DNA from: Mactra quadrangularis
Taxonomy: Eukaryota > Mollusca > Bivalvia > Venerida > Mactridae
Direction of reading: 5' to 3'
Assembly: GCA_025267735.1 (NCBI GenBank)
Contig: CM046299.1
Coordinates: 19,862,232 to 19,926,231 of the forward strand
DNA length: 64,000 bases
The translations under genes and the position numbers were made by a program. The notes under the pieces are model-generated. The model saw only the letters and a program-made list of their open reading frames with translations, had not been told where the DNA came from and searched no databases. Below, piece after piece: positions 37,221 through 50,590 of this stretch. Positions within the stretch are counted from its first letter, which is position 1, and each line of letters opens with the position of its first letter.

Positions 37221-40031
37221 AAGAACAATCTCGTATTGCCTAATAGATATTATGATAAAACGTATTTAGATATTTGGAGATAAATAGGAAAATAAAACGA
37301 CACATGAGTAATGTTCCAGAATAATGTCAAAAGTAGAACAGAGCAGAACAGAACAATTATTTTACTCAGAGGTTCGGAGTTTTATTTCTCAAAGTAGATA
37401 AAAATATAGTGGCTATGTATTAGGTCAGAAATGACCCATGAACATAGTATAAATACAATTTATAATGTAATGATTCATGCATATAATATTATAGTACATC
37501 ATTACTTCGCAAATGAAAATATTCCAATACAAATGACGTTAGTCACATAACCAAGATTTAACTTGACTTTGGAATTAAGGTACTCATTCACAGATATCAA
37601 CTTTTTCTAAAACTATAAATTGTATGGAAATATTTTTGGAAGCAGGAAAGTAGTGTTCTGATAATGACAATTTTAGTGCAAATTGACATACAACTACAAA
37701 TGATAGTGTTTCATGTACATGTAGTAAATATCTACCCCGTATGTTACGGCATACATACTTTTAGAGCATTTCATTTTGGGGACTTTTATTGTACATTTCT
37801 TGCAACATATGGGTCAGTTTGTCTAAAAATAATAAGAATTGTTTTTGACACAATTACAGACACTGAACGATATTTTGAAAGTATAGAAAAAATGAACCAA
37901 ATCTGTGAACTAGCACTTTAAAAACAAAATAAACATTTAGATCACACAAAGGGAAAAATGTAACCATTATGTTTTATATTTTTAATTTTGATAATTATAA
38001 CATGTATCTGCAAATTCTATCCATTTTCAAGCATATGTCACTGCTAAAATAAGGGTTTCGATGGAATGACAAAGACGCAACTTTATACATGTATTAATGA
38101 GCGGTTATTCAACCTTTCGTATTTTTAAAACTGCAGTCCTCTAATCAACCAGTATTTTTCCGAAGGCAATATTCAGAATAATTCTTTTCATTTAAATCTT
38201 CGTCAAGGATCGCGTGTCTGCACGGCAACATTGTGTAGCGTTCGTGTTAAAGTTTAATTGTAAAGCTAAAATATCATTTTACCGAGTATCATTGGAATTT
38301 TTACAGCTTTGCGTTAAATTGCTTTATACAAATATGAAAGACAACAGCGTGCCATGTGAAACATTCTTGATGTTTTAGGGTCGATAACAATACGAAAATT
38401 AACAGAAGTTGTACTTAAATTAACAGAAACTTTTTTAGAATGTGTGCGTTTTTGCAAAAGACGGAAGCTTAAGTAGAATACAACAGTCTTTGTTTGTACG
38501 ACTTCGTTTTGAACATTTCGATGCATTACGTATTTGATAAAAGGAATTTTAGTTGTTAATTTGATTAAGAAATTTTAATCATCAGTCATATAACTTCACA
38601 TGAATTAATTTAGTAAAATAGAGCATGTATATTCTTGTTAATTACGTGGCACTTTAAGCAAGACATAACATATGAACAATATTGCCAGTAATCAGATTTT
38701 GAGTTTTTTTCTATAAACTTTTAATCAATTTATTAGTGATAGAATTGGAGCAAGATATGTGTATACCCTGTTATTCATTCTATGTTAAACCAAATTAGAA
38801 TACAGCTGCTTATTACTGCATGTAAATGCATTAAGTAGCGTTCATGCCTTCATACCTATATTAAAAGTATTTCATATTTTTTGACGTATTTAGTGCTCAA
38901 GAAAGAATGCCTCAGTCAAATACCCACAGATATTCAAATATGAACCAAATTAGCTTGAAGTTATGCAAGCTGTTTAAAAGTGTTGGCGTCCACTATTTAC
39001 TGTTTAACATCAACACATTTTATTTCTAGAACTACTTTTGGGTATTATTTCATAGCATTTTCATGCGTGCAAATGTCACACTGAATTATATACATGCACT
39101 TAGTGAGTTTAAATCTCCTCGTGTTTTTGAAATCTCAAGAACTCTATATACATGTACAACTCATTCTGACTCGTCGAGCAATTTGAGCCAATAGTTAGAG
39201 CAGCTTTCCATTTTGTCGTAGAAAACAGACTTTGTCATTGTCAAATTTTACAGTTTCAGGAAACGTTTTACGAGCAATGACACATTCAACATAGTATTCA
39301 TCATTCACTAATGCACACAAACATGCACAAAGTAACACAAAGAATCCTAAAAAGCGGAAAGAACCAAATGACATTCAAGAAATCGTAGAAGCCTATCAAA
39401 CGTGCATTATGTTGATCACTGATGAGGTTTGACACTTAAAACACGGAAAGGAGTTGTAACATTAAACAGTTTTAGCAATGTTATAACAGTATTATTTTCT
39501 ACAATAAAATGAAATGTCACAAAGAGATGCAATCCATGTCACTTGAGTTTACTCTTTTAAGTAGTTTTAGATTCAACGTGTCTTTTGTTGTTCATTTTCT
39601 ACTGACAGAAAGGCAAGCGTTGCTTTGTGCGTAAATCATTTTTATTCGGCATCAATTGCTTTTTAAGGATTTTATAAAACATAAAAAACTATTTATTTAA
39701 CAAGTCAAATTTCATACTCTAGTTGTATGATTATTTTTAAAAGTTTCTTACATGAATGTGTTATAAATAATTAAAGTCAAATAAAGATGTTTCCTTCATG
39801 TTCTTACAATGAATTGTGACGTTTTTTAACTAACAGTAAATAAATGGTGAAATATATAAAATCTAATAAAATCCCCGTAGTAAAAATATGACAGCGTGAA
39901 ATTGATATCGCTACATGAAAAATCTCTCAAATTTGGATAATATCGTTTTCATTTCAATTCGTAAACCTAGAAAATGATATTTTTATTTTTGACTATGCCA
40001 CTCTTGTGCTAATAATATTCATTTGAGCCAA

Positions 40032-40320
40032 TCCGGCTAGCTCAGTCAGTAGCACACAGGTCTACTGATCGAGGAGTAGTGGGTTTGATTCCAAGATGGG
40101 GCCTACTTTCGTGGAGTATGGTCATGGCCGGACCATTATTCCCCCTACCACTGATTCTAAGTCATATAGGGCAGCTGTCAGTCACTGACGGCAGTGTGTG
40201 TCGAATAACTAGTTGATAGCTAAATCCAAAGATTTAGCCTTTCAAGCAACGGTGAGTAGATTGACTGACCGCCGTTATATGATCTATACAATGTGTTGTT
40301 TCTGCATGAAACCCAACAAA
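40032..40320 (+). mobile_element. SINE-A copy
   Basis: The head has box A CTAGCTCAGTCAGTAGCAC and box B GGGTTTGATTCC. The body has GCAGCTGTCAGTCACTGACG and the tail ends ATGTGTTGTTTCTGCATGAA. Moderately diverged. Confidence 0.83.
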
Positions 40321-43300
40321 CTTTATTTGATAGCTACTCCATCTAGCAAAAAAAGTTTAGCGGTCATTTACATTGATTTTGGAAGAAAAAAACTAGACCG
40401 AATATACACAACACAAAGGTATAAGTTTCAAGTTCAAGGTATAAAAGGTACAAAATTCCAGAATAGTTAAATTCCATTTCTCAGGAGAGATTATTTTACA
40501 AAACAAATACTTAGTGTTTTATATCTCAGCTGTCATGTGTTGATAAGTCAATTTTCTTAATTAACTTCTCTACTAGAATGAAATTTAACTAATTAACCCA
40601 ATTTACAACGCGAATGTAACTGTATTTATGAACTTCTGACCACTTTTAACTTCTTACACAGATTAGAATGTGGAACGCAGAGTGTATATAAAATAGTGTT
40701 TGAAAACATATCAGAAACAGCAACTGTTACAGTAAAAACGCAGACCTTCCATTAAGCAAAGAGACGAAAGCGAGATAAAAGTATACGTTGATTATCGTTT
40801 TTAATCAAATCTAAATATTTTTCAAAGCAGAACTCGGTTTTACATAGGTTATAGTAGTTTAGTTTAACAATTATAAGAATACAATGATTATGAAATACAT
40901 GTAAAAAGGACACCACAAACAAATAAAGATAAAAGAATCTAAGGATGGCCCTTACAAGGGCAGGTACCAAGGGGTTTCAGTCTGGGAACGTACAAGAGCA
41001 AAATAATTGCCACTGGGGGTTTAAACAATATTCTAGGATTCACTTTCATCACCCTTGCCCCGAAAAGGTCATATAAGAACAAACAATAAAAATTGGGCTT
41101 TGGGAATAAACCCACCCCTTCACTCGATAATAACACACATAAAAACCAAAACCTTGATTATGTGACAAATGTTATCTGTATAGTTTAAACTATATATTGA
41201 TGATGTACTATGTACAAATCGTAAATACAATATATGTTGTGTTTTGTTCTATTCTGTTCTGTTCTGCTAAAGTAAAAGGCAAGTACTCAACGACCTTTCA
41301 GAGAATTATATTCCAATATGATTTACAGTACGAAAACACACAAACGCATCGATTAACGTGAAGTGAGCGTTTGTTGCAAAATATCAAATTAGAATCGGGA
41401 AGTCTAATTTACATTTGGCATTTTTGTATTCTAAAACAGAATAAACTCTTTGAAAGTAAGCACTAAACACGTGTACCATTTATTATTTGTCCCTCTTCTA
41501 TAAACCAAAATAATATCCGTGACGTCGATTCTCAGTTTCCAGTTTCATTTTAACTATTTCTTCACAATTTTAAAACTAGATACCAGCTTTATTCACCATT
41601 TTTATCAAACAATGCCTTTTCAACAAATGTAAAAACTGGGAATTTGGCAGCAAAGAGAAATCTAACGGTAATTTACCAACGCAATAGTACCGAATTTAAG
41701 ACTTAATTTAAATTATTTGTAAGACGATTGATAACACGAACCCCTGGTCGTCAGTTTTACGTTCAACTTTAATATTTAAATCAAGTCAAAATTCAAACTG
41801 AGAACTATTTATCAACTAAAGTTCTTCATTTTCGTGCATAGAAAGTTGAAGATGAATTGTATATTACATAATCATGTAAACACGATAGGATTTTTAATTT
41901 CACAGATACATCATTTAAAAATGTCACATTTTAGAAAATTCTGAGAAAAAAATCGCTCCGCTAGTTCATTACTTTGACCTAAATAATGGGATATATTTTT
42001 CTGTTTTCTTTTAATTTCGTGGAATTGTCAATCAATCTGCGTTCTACGACATGTACATTTCCGAGAAGTTTATTTTTCCATCTTTAAATTATTGAAAACA
42101 AGAATGACAAGCCCATTGTTGGTATTAATAATAACTAGTTCCTGGCTGCCTTCTGCGGTTATTTCACATATTTTCCAAGGCTGTTTATTGCTGTTTAATT
42201 TTGATAGCTTCATTACATGGGGTCAAGAAACACCAAACAAATACAAAGATATTCTGGTGAAGAAAAATTAATTTCTGTCAACAATTTTGAGTGGTTATGT
42301 CAGTTCGTTGAATTCGAATATTTGCACGAGAATCATAAACTAGCTTCACTACTTGTCAAGTAGAGCTACCATATGTCACCGTATTTTCGAATTCCGAAAT
42401 TAATCATTTTAGGAGAGAGATATTGTGAAACGAGTATCTAGAATTAATAACCGCGGCATGATTTATGACAGAAAAGAGTTTACAAACCATAAAATAGTTG
42501 AATATTGAAATTTATCGCTTTGCTTTGCTGTAATTGGATATAGTTCATACACACAAAAAAACTATAGTTGTTTTGTTTTGTTGATTTACATTACATAACC
42601 AATAGTGATGTAGAGATGTATGAAGAGATGTACGCGATGTCATGGAGAATTTCAGATCATGAAATAAATCATTTGTTATTCTACATTCTGTACAGTGTAC
42701 ATCTTGATTTGACAGAATTTCACAAAATTAATAAAATATAACCGTGGTTGGTTATAAATCAAGAAGAGTATATTTTCATGATTCATGCGCATTTTTTAAA
42801 CTTTTAAAAATTAATTTTAGAAAGTTAATGCGTGTGTCAGCCATAGCCTAAACCTACTAGCCTGATGTCTGGAGCTAGTGGCAATGATACGGGTTAGTGA
42901 AAAATTATAATAGTATCATGTAGTCGAGCTGGTTGATCATTTCGTATTTAACGATTTGACATAATAGATAGGGCTAATGCTAAAAACATTGAAGTCGATG
43001 GCATAATTATTAGATAAACTAATGGAATTGTATTTGCCTAGAATTTTGTTAAACACCAACATTTTACCAATGGTAATTCCTTAATATATGTATTATGATT
43101 TAAAAGGGTAGCCTTGTCAGTTAAAAGTGAATAAAATATACATCATAATTTAAGTTATTTCAAATATTGATACAGCGTTAGGTATACCAAAATGCGTATA
43201 TCACAAGGTACAAATGATTCTTTGTGGTCTCAATACAAATTTGTTCTTTTGTCTCGAATTACAATGGCACTTAATTGATTATATTTGAGTATTGTAATAA

Positions 43301-44813
43301 CCACATAGAATCAGATTTCAAAGGCATTGATTTACTTAATGAAAATATAAAAGGTTATTAAAATATGAACCGTTGCTTTCAAAATATTATGATTGAAGTG
43401 ATTTCATAGAAGCCATTAAGTGTATGCAAAAATGAAATGCTTTTGGTCCATGAAACAATCGCTAAATGGATATCAAAAGTGATCAAAAACAAAGAACTTC
43501 AAATTTGGTGTTCTCGGACTTCTTCCGCAAATTCCGTTGAATTACGTAAAGGACATTTTGTAATTTTATACAAAATTGATTTATATTAAAGTTTAGTACA
43601 ATGAAAATACGCACATACAGATGACTTAAGTCTATTTAAAGTTTCATTCACTGTTGTTTTAAACATTTTAAATCTATCACAAATCGTCACTTCAAGATTC
43701 ACGCCAGGTGGCGCTGCGTGATTTCAAAAAAAGTACTGGAGTGACACACAACTCCCATAATTCATTGCGAAAGAAATGTTATATATCAACTAAACAATGA
43801 AAGAAGAACAAAAAAACACATAATTAGTACAAAACTTTCATGTTAATAATTTAATAGCTACAAAAATAAGAGGATACTCAAATTTCACATAGTTCCGTGA
43901 CAAAAGGTAATTTTTAAGCAAATCATGTGGATATCATACATGATTCCACTAAGTCTCTTATTAAAGTAGATTAGAAGGTATTGATGACATCCATGCTTTG
44001 AATAAAAGGTAAAACAAAAGTTAACAAATGCCAGGGCTCGACAAAAAACGTAATGAAAGCTTTTCTGATATGTGATAGATATGGAACGCCAGAACCGCTG
44101 GAACGGCGTAATAAATAATCCCTCTCTGACATCAAAGAGTTTGGTGAAACCACTGATATAAAAGAACTATCGAAGAGTAATGAACTCTAATACCAAATGT
44201 ATGTCTGGTTCTCATTTAATTGTACAATCTATTATTCAAAGATTAACCAACATGGAAAATATGTTAGCCTACCAAAGCGATATGTGCGCCATTTTCTGTA
44301 CATAAAACGCGTGTGTCCTCTATAACGTTCGTGTTGACAGCTACGCGTCGTTCGCTATCTCATGCAATTTTCTACGCGATATCTCTACGTTATTACTTCA
44401 GTATAAAGTCAAGTCGATTTTAATTACATTACGATAGTGCTCTGCAATGTACAGATATGGTGTATTTATCAATTATCGTACGATCTTAATCACACTTGGT
44501 CCTGACTTCTCGAAAAATTGTGAACATGTTTTAATACTGATTGTAATGCAAAATATTGACAGCACAAGGTTTAGTTTTCTTGTTCGCGAAGGCTGAGTCA
44601 CTGATATTAATTACGATAATATTAATCAAATTTTGTACTGGAGAACTAATTCTATTTTTTAATCGTAAATAGCTTATATTTTGTTTTATCTTTTAGCACT
44701 GTGACCTTAATTTCATAGTAAAAATCGATAGAAATGTTTTTGTTCTTTTTTTGCCAGTGGCCGCCCTTGACGATGTGAAACGTCTGTTAGTCTATTAAAC
44801 ACACGTGCATGAC

Positions 44814-44824
44814 TGGAATATCGA
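44814..44824 (+). repeat. Left target-site duplication of the foldback element
   Basis: TGGAATATCGA immediately precedes the left terminus and is repeated exactly, in the same orientation, after the right terminus at 57030-57040. An 11-base identity placed precisely at both inverted termini is strong evidence of transposition rather than local duplication. Confidence 0.85.
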
Positions 44825-47800
44825 GGTCTGTGAAGTTAGCTATCTATTGTCTATTCTCTATTCAAAAGTCTATTCGCACAATAGACAGCTATGTATTGAG
44901 AAATCTATTCATTCAGAAATCTATTCGCATTTACTGTATACATAGGCATAGGTAAGTTCAAAAATCTGTACAAAAATCTGTTCACAAAATGCCGAAAAGA
45001 CAGCTGTCTATTCGGAAATCTATTCAGAAGTCTATTCGAAAAAAGTCACTAGTGCAATCAGACATATTTAAAAGTCTTTTCATAGAAAACATAAATAGAC
45101 AAATGTCCATTCAAAAGTCTATTCCGAAGTCTATTTGAAAAAAGCCAGTAATGCAATCAAACAGATTTAAAAGTATTTTCGTGGAATACGTAAAGATGCA
45201 AATGTCCATTCAAATGTCTATTCCGAAGTCTATTCGCAAATTTATGTATATGCATTCAAAATGAGGGTGAAGTCTTTTATAGAATTTCGAATAGAGAGCT
45301 GTCCATTTAAATGTCTATTCAGAAGTCTTTTCGCAAAATCTGGTAAATGCTTTCAGAATGAGTCAGAAGTCTATTATGCAGTAATGAATACACAGCTATC
45401 CATTCAAAAGTCTGTTCAGAAGTTAATTTGCTAAATCATATATATGCAATTAGAATGCGTCTGAAGTCTTTAATTAAGTTGCGAATAGATATATGTCGAT
45501 TCAAAAGTCTATTCAGAAGTCTATTTGCAATATAATGTATAAGCAAGGACGGAAGTCCATTCAGAAGTATATTCGAAAAAAGCCTGTAATGCAATCAAAC
45601 AGATATCCATTCAAAAGTCTTTTCAAAAGTCTATTCGAAAAATCATATATAGGCATAAAGAATGTGTCTGTAATCTATTTTAAAATTGTAAATAGACAGA
45701 TGTCCATTGAAAGATTTATTCAGAAGTCTATTCGCAAAATCTGGTGAATGTATTCAGAATGAGCCAGAAGTCTATTATAGGTTTTTGAATAGAGAGCTGT
45801 CCATTCAAAAGTCTATTCAGAAGTCTTTTCGCAAAAATCATACATATGCAATATGAATGTGTCTGCAGACTGTTATAAAGTTGCAAATAGACAGATGTCC
45901 ATTCAAATGTCTATTCAGAAGTCTATTCGCAAAAAAATCTGGTAAATGAGTCCATAATGATCCAGAAGTCTATTTTAGATTTTCGAATAGAGAGCTGTCC
46001 ATTCAAAAGTCTATTCAGAAGTCTTTTCGCAAAAAATCATATAAATGCACTATGAATGTGTCTGTAGACTGTTATAAAGTTGCAAATGGACAGATGTCCA
46101 TTCAAAAATCTTTTCAGAAGTCTTTTCGCAAAAATCATATATATGCATTATGAATGTGTCTGTAGACTGTTATAAAGTTGCAAATAGACAGATGTCCATT
46201 CAAAAGTCTATTCAGAAGTCTTTTCGCGAAAATCATAAATATGGATTATGAATGTGTCTGTAGACTGTTATAAAGTTGCAAATAGACAGATGTCCATTCA
46301 AAAGTCTATTCAGAAGTCTATTCGCAAAATCTGGCAAATGCGTCCATAATGATCCAGAAGTCTATTATAGATTTTCGAATAGAGAGCTGTCCATTCAAAA
46401 GTCTTTTCAGAAGTCTTTTCGCAAAAATCATATATATGCATTATAGATGTGTCTGTAGACTGTTATAAAGTTGCAAATAGACATATGTCCATTCAAAAAA
46501 CTATTCAGAAGTCTTTTCGCAAAAATCATATATATGCATTTTGAATGTGTCTGTAGACTGTTATAAAGTTGCAAATAGACAGATGTCCATTCAAAAGTCT
46601 ATTCAAAAGTCTATTCACAAAATCTGGTAAAATCGTCCATAATGATCCAAGAGTCTTTTATAGATTTTCGAATAGAGAGCTGTCCATTCAAAAGTCTATT
46701 CAGAAGTCTTTTCGCAAAAATCATATATATGCATTATGAATGTGTCTGTAGACTGGTATAAAGTTGAAAATAGACAGATGTCCATTCAAAAGTCTATTCA
46801 GAAGTCTTTTCGCAAAAAATCATATAAATGCATTATGAATGTGTCTGTAGACTGTTATAAAGTTGCAAATGGACAGATGTCCATTCAAAAGTCTATTCAG
46901 AAGTCTTTTCGCAAAAATCATATATATGCATTATGAATGTGTCTGTAGACTGTTATAAAGTTGCAAATAGACAGATGTCCATTCAAAAGTCTATTCAGAA
47001 GTCTTTTCGCGAAAATCATAAATATGGATTATGAATGTGTCTGTAGACTGTTATAAAGTTGCAAATAGACAGATGTCCATTCAAAAGTCTATTCAGAAGT
47101 CTATTCGCAAAATCTGGTAAATGCGTCCATAATGATCCAGAAGTCTATTATAGATTTTCGAATAGAGAGCTGTCCATTCAAAAGTCTTTTCAGAAGTCTT
47201 TTCGCAAAAATCATATATATGCATTATAGATGTGTCTGTAGACTGTTATAAAGTTGCAAATAGACATATGTCCATTCAAAAAACTATTCAGAAGTCTTTT
47301 CGCAAAAATCATATATATGCATTTTGAATGTGTCTGTAGACTGTTATAAAGTTGCAAATAGACAGATGTCCATTCAAAAGTCTATTCAAAAGTCTATTAA
47401 CAAAATCTGGTAAATGCGTCCATAATGATCCAGAAGTCTTTTATAGATTTTCGAATAGAGAGCTGTCCATTCAAAAGTCTATTCAGAAGTCTTTTCGCAA
47501 AAATCATATATATGCATTATGAATGTGTCTGTAGACTGGTATAAAGTTGAAAATAGACAGATGTCCATTCAAAAGTCTATTCAGAAGTCTTTTCGCAAAA
47601 AATCATATAAATGCATTATGAATGTGTCTGTAGACTGTTATAAAGTTGCAAATGGACAGATGTCCATTCAAAAGTCTATTCAGAAGTCTTTTCGCAAAAA
47701 TCATATATATGCATTATGAATGTGTCTGTAGACTGTTATAAAGTTGCAAATAGACAGATGTCCATTCAAAAGTCTATTCAGAAGTCTTTTCGCGAAAATC

Positions 47801-49880
47801 ATAAATATGGATTATGAATGTGTCTGTAGACTGTTATAAAGTTGCAAATAGACAGATGTCCATTCAAAAGTCTATTCAGAAGTCTATTCGCAAAATCTGG
47901 TAAATGCGTCCATAATGATCCAGAAGTCTATTATAGATTTTCGAATAGAGAGCTGTCCATTCAAAAGTCTTTTCAGAAGTCTTTTCGCAAAAATCATTTT
48001 TATGCATTATGAATGTGTCTGTAGACTGTTATAAAGTTGCAAATAGACAGATGTCCATTCAAAAGTCTATTCAGAAGTCTTTTCGCAAAAATCATATATA
48101 TGCATTTTGAATGTGTCTGTAGACTGTTATAAAGTTGCAAATAGACAGATGTCCATTCAAAAGTCTATTCAGAAGTCTATTCACAAAATCTGGTAAATGC
48201 GTCCATAATGATCCAGAAGTCTATTATAGATTTTCGAATAGAGAGCTGTCCATTCAAAAGTCTATTCAGAAGTCTTTTCGCAAAAATCATTTTTATGCAT
48301 TATGAATGTGTCTGTAGACTGTTATAAAGTTGCAAATAGACAGATGTCCATTCAAAAGTCTATTCAGAAATCTTTTCGCAAAAATCATATATATGCATTT
48401 TGAATGTGTCTGTAGACTGTTATAAAGTTGCAAATAGACAGATGTCCATTCAAAAGTCTATTCAGAAGTCTATTCACAAAATCTGGTAAATGCGTCCATA
48501 ATGATCCAGAAGTCTATTATAGATTTTCGAATAGAGAGCTGTCCATTCAAAAGTCTTTTCAGAAGTCTTTTCGCAAAATTCAAATATATGCATTATGAAT
48601 GTGTCTGTAGACTGTTATAAAGTTGCAAATAGACAGATGTCCATTCAAAAGTCTATTCAGAAGTCTTTTCGCAAAAATCATATATATGCATTTTTAATGT
48701 GTCTGTAGACTGTTATAAAGTTGCAAATAGACAGATGTCCATTCAAAAGTCTATTCAGAAGTCTATTAACAAAATCTGGTAAATGCGTCCATAATGATCC
48801 AGAAGTCTATTATAGATTTTCGAATAGAGAGCTGTCCATTCAAAAGTCTATTCAGAAGTCTTTTCGCAAAAATCATATATATGCATTATGAATGTGTCTG
48901 TAGACTGTTATAAAGTTGCAAATAGACAGAGGCCCATTCAAAAGTCTATTCAGAAGTCTATTAACAAAATCTGGTAAATGCGTCCATAATGATCCAGAAG
49001 TCTATTATAGATTTTCGAATAGAGAGCTGTCCATTCAAAAGTCTATTCAGAAGTCTTTTCGCAAAAATCATATATATGCATTATGAATGTGTCTGTAGAC
49101 TGTTATAAAGTTGCAAATAGACAGATGTCCATTCAAAAGTCTATTCAGAAATCTTTTCGCAAAAATCATATATATGCATTATGAATATGTCTGTAGACTG
49201 TTATAAGTTGCAAATGGACAGATGTCCATTCAAAAGTCTATTCAGAAGTCTATTCGCAAAATCTGGTAAATGCGTCCATAATGATCCAGAAGTCTATTAT
49301 AGATTTTCGGATAGACAGCTGTCCATTCAAAAGTCTATTCAGAAGTCTTTTCGCAAAATCAAATATATGCATTATGAATGTGTCTGTAGACTGTTATAAA
49401 GTTGCAAATAGACAGATGTCCATTCAAAAGTCTATTCAGAAGTCTATTCACAAAATCTGGTAAATGCGTCCATAATGATCCAGAAGTTTATTATAGATTT
49501 TCGAATAGAGAGCTGTCTATTCAAAAGACTTTTCGGAAGTCTATTCGTAACATCATATTAATATATGCTTTAAGAATTTGTCTGAGGTCTATTATAAAGT
49601 AGCGAATAGACAGATGTTCTTTCAAAAGTCTATTCAGAAGTCTATCCACAAAATCTGGTAAATGCGTTCAGAATGTGTCAGAAGTCTATTTTAGAGTTTC
49701 GAATAGAGAACTGTTCATTCAAAGTCTATTCAGAAGTTTATTTGCAAATTATTGTAATGCATTTAGGATGCGTCAGACATTTATTATAGAGTAGCGAATA
49801 GACAGCTGTCCATTGAAATGTCTTTTCAGAAGTCTATTCGCAAAACTATATTTATGCATTCAGAATGTGTCAGATGAAAT
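44825..49880 (+). repeat. Left arm of foldback element: 98-bp satellite array
   Basis: About 50 diverged and near-identical monomers of roughly 98 bp make up this arm. A typical unit runs from AATGTGTCTGTAGACTG through GTCCATTCAAAAGTCTATTC to a TATATGCATTAT end. Two monomer flavours alternate. One carries TAAAGTTGCAAATAGACAGA; the other carries TTTTCGAATAGAGAGCTG and ends in AAATGCGTCCATAATGATCC. The outermost 400-500 bp are more diverged, and the central part (about 46.1-49.4 kb) is most homogeneous. Short stop-free frames (SIQKSIQKS-type peptides) are by-products of the 12-base sub-repeat and are not treated as genes. Confidence 0.93.
46154..47719 (+). repeat. 783-bp higher-order repeat, two near-identical copies
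   Basis: The stretch leading to 46936 recurs 783 bp further on, to 47719. Two 66-codon frames within it (46736-46936 and 47519-47719) are identical in translation at exactly this offset. The period of 783 is close to eight 98-bp monomers. This is a higher-order repeat like those of centromeric satellites and implies recent unequal exchange or amplification. The left edge of the first copy is approximate. Confidence 0.75.
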
Positions 49881-49895
49881 TGTGATAGACCTGCC

Positions 49896-50162
49896 ATGTC
49901 TACTGAAGTTTGCGTGGTTTTGCCTGAACTAAGTAAGTTTTTTAACTCTCGTAAACATAAATGAATCTCCCGAATGTTTCCGCAATTTTAGATGAAGATC
50001 GAATTTGCCTTTTCATATCGTCGATTTCTTGCAGATTCTGTAAACCAAGTCGAGCCGGTAAAGCCTGGTTCAAACAAGATTACTGGAACCGTTGATTACA
50101 CAAGTGCAATTGCAAATTCGGTAACCAGTGCTGGTTTTATTCGAGGACGCGCCATTGATTGA
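49896..50162 (+). CDS. Possible two-exon small gene in the foldback core (hypothetical)
   Basis: An ATG at 49896 opens a 12-codon exon (MSTEVCVVLPEL plus one base) ending at 49932 with a CTAA|GTAAGT donor. A 102-bp putative intron ends in TTTCTTGCAG at 50034. The second exon (50035-50162) continues in matching phase, with PVKPGSNKITGTV and ending in GFIRGRAID before a TGA, giving 54 residues. An in-frame stop lies just upstream of the ATG (49875). The exon borders are canonical and phases agree, but the protein matches no family I know and the length is small. It could be a captured host-gene fragment, the remnant of a transposase terminus, or chance. The interval given includes the intron. 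Confidence 0.35.
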
Positions 50163-50302
50163 GACATGCTAATATTTCGAAGCTTGTAGGCAGAAAAACC
50201 TTTGAATTTCATATTAAATCGTAAACAAATTGTTATTATCCACAAGAAAAATAAGCGCCAAAACAAAACTACTAAGTCACCAATTTACATTTAAGCGATA
50301 AA

Positions 50303-50590
50303 TTTATAAATTTATTGGAGTTAACGCCGTATCAACACAATTTAGGTCATTTCACGGCGTCTAGCGCACCTAACCTAGCTCTCCTGGACCATTGTCTATA
50401 ACCAGTACTCACCTACCCTTCCACAAGGCCGGAAACTTCTCCATATTATCTAATCAATGGAGGAAAATCGACATTATTGTCAAATTTTCATTGAAGGGTA
50501 TGACCTCCCCGGGTGGGATTCGAACCCGCACCCCCTCGGGCACGAGTATCCAAATCCCGGCGCGCTACCAACTGCGCTATCGACCCGGGT
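50303..50590 (-). mobile_element. SINE-B copy (tRNA-derived) inserted in the foldback core
   Basis: The tRNA-like head is at the right. On the minus strand it reads a box A-like TAGCGCAGTTGGTAGCGCG and a box B-like GGTTCGAATCCC. The body ends in the family tail GACGCCGTGAAATGACC and ACGGCGTTAACTCC. Flanks TTTAAGCGATAAA (50290-50302) and TTTAAGTGATAAA (50591-50603) match in 12 of 13 bases, a target duplication typical of LINE-driven insertion. It shows that the core existed as DNA long enough to collect a retroposon. Confidence 0.88.

Larger units (their letters stand above)
30558..44813. other. Upstream region of Dscam, no supported gene
   Basis: This is 14 kb of AT-rich DNA between the Dscam start exon and the foldback element. 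It would contain the promoter and any untranslated exons, but I cannot place them. Identified contents are a 75-bp tandem repeat (32380-32594), nested inverted-repeat elements (33226-33630), a MITE (34396-34588), a SINE split by a hAT-like element (35384-37220), a SINE-A copy (40032-40320) and a locally more GC-rich segment (40936-41145). The stretch at about 41.2-44.8 kb shows nothing I can identify apart from a (TTCTG)n tract near 41241. Confidence 0.6.

Noticed and set aside
44825..49880. CRISPR-like array
   Set aside because: Regular spacing is present, but the whole unit repeats without unique spacers, and the organism is clearly eukaryotic. It is satellite DNA.
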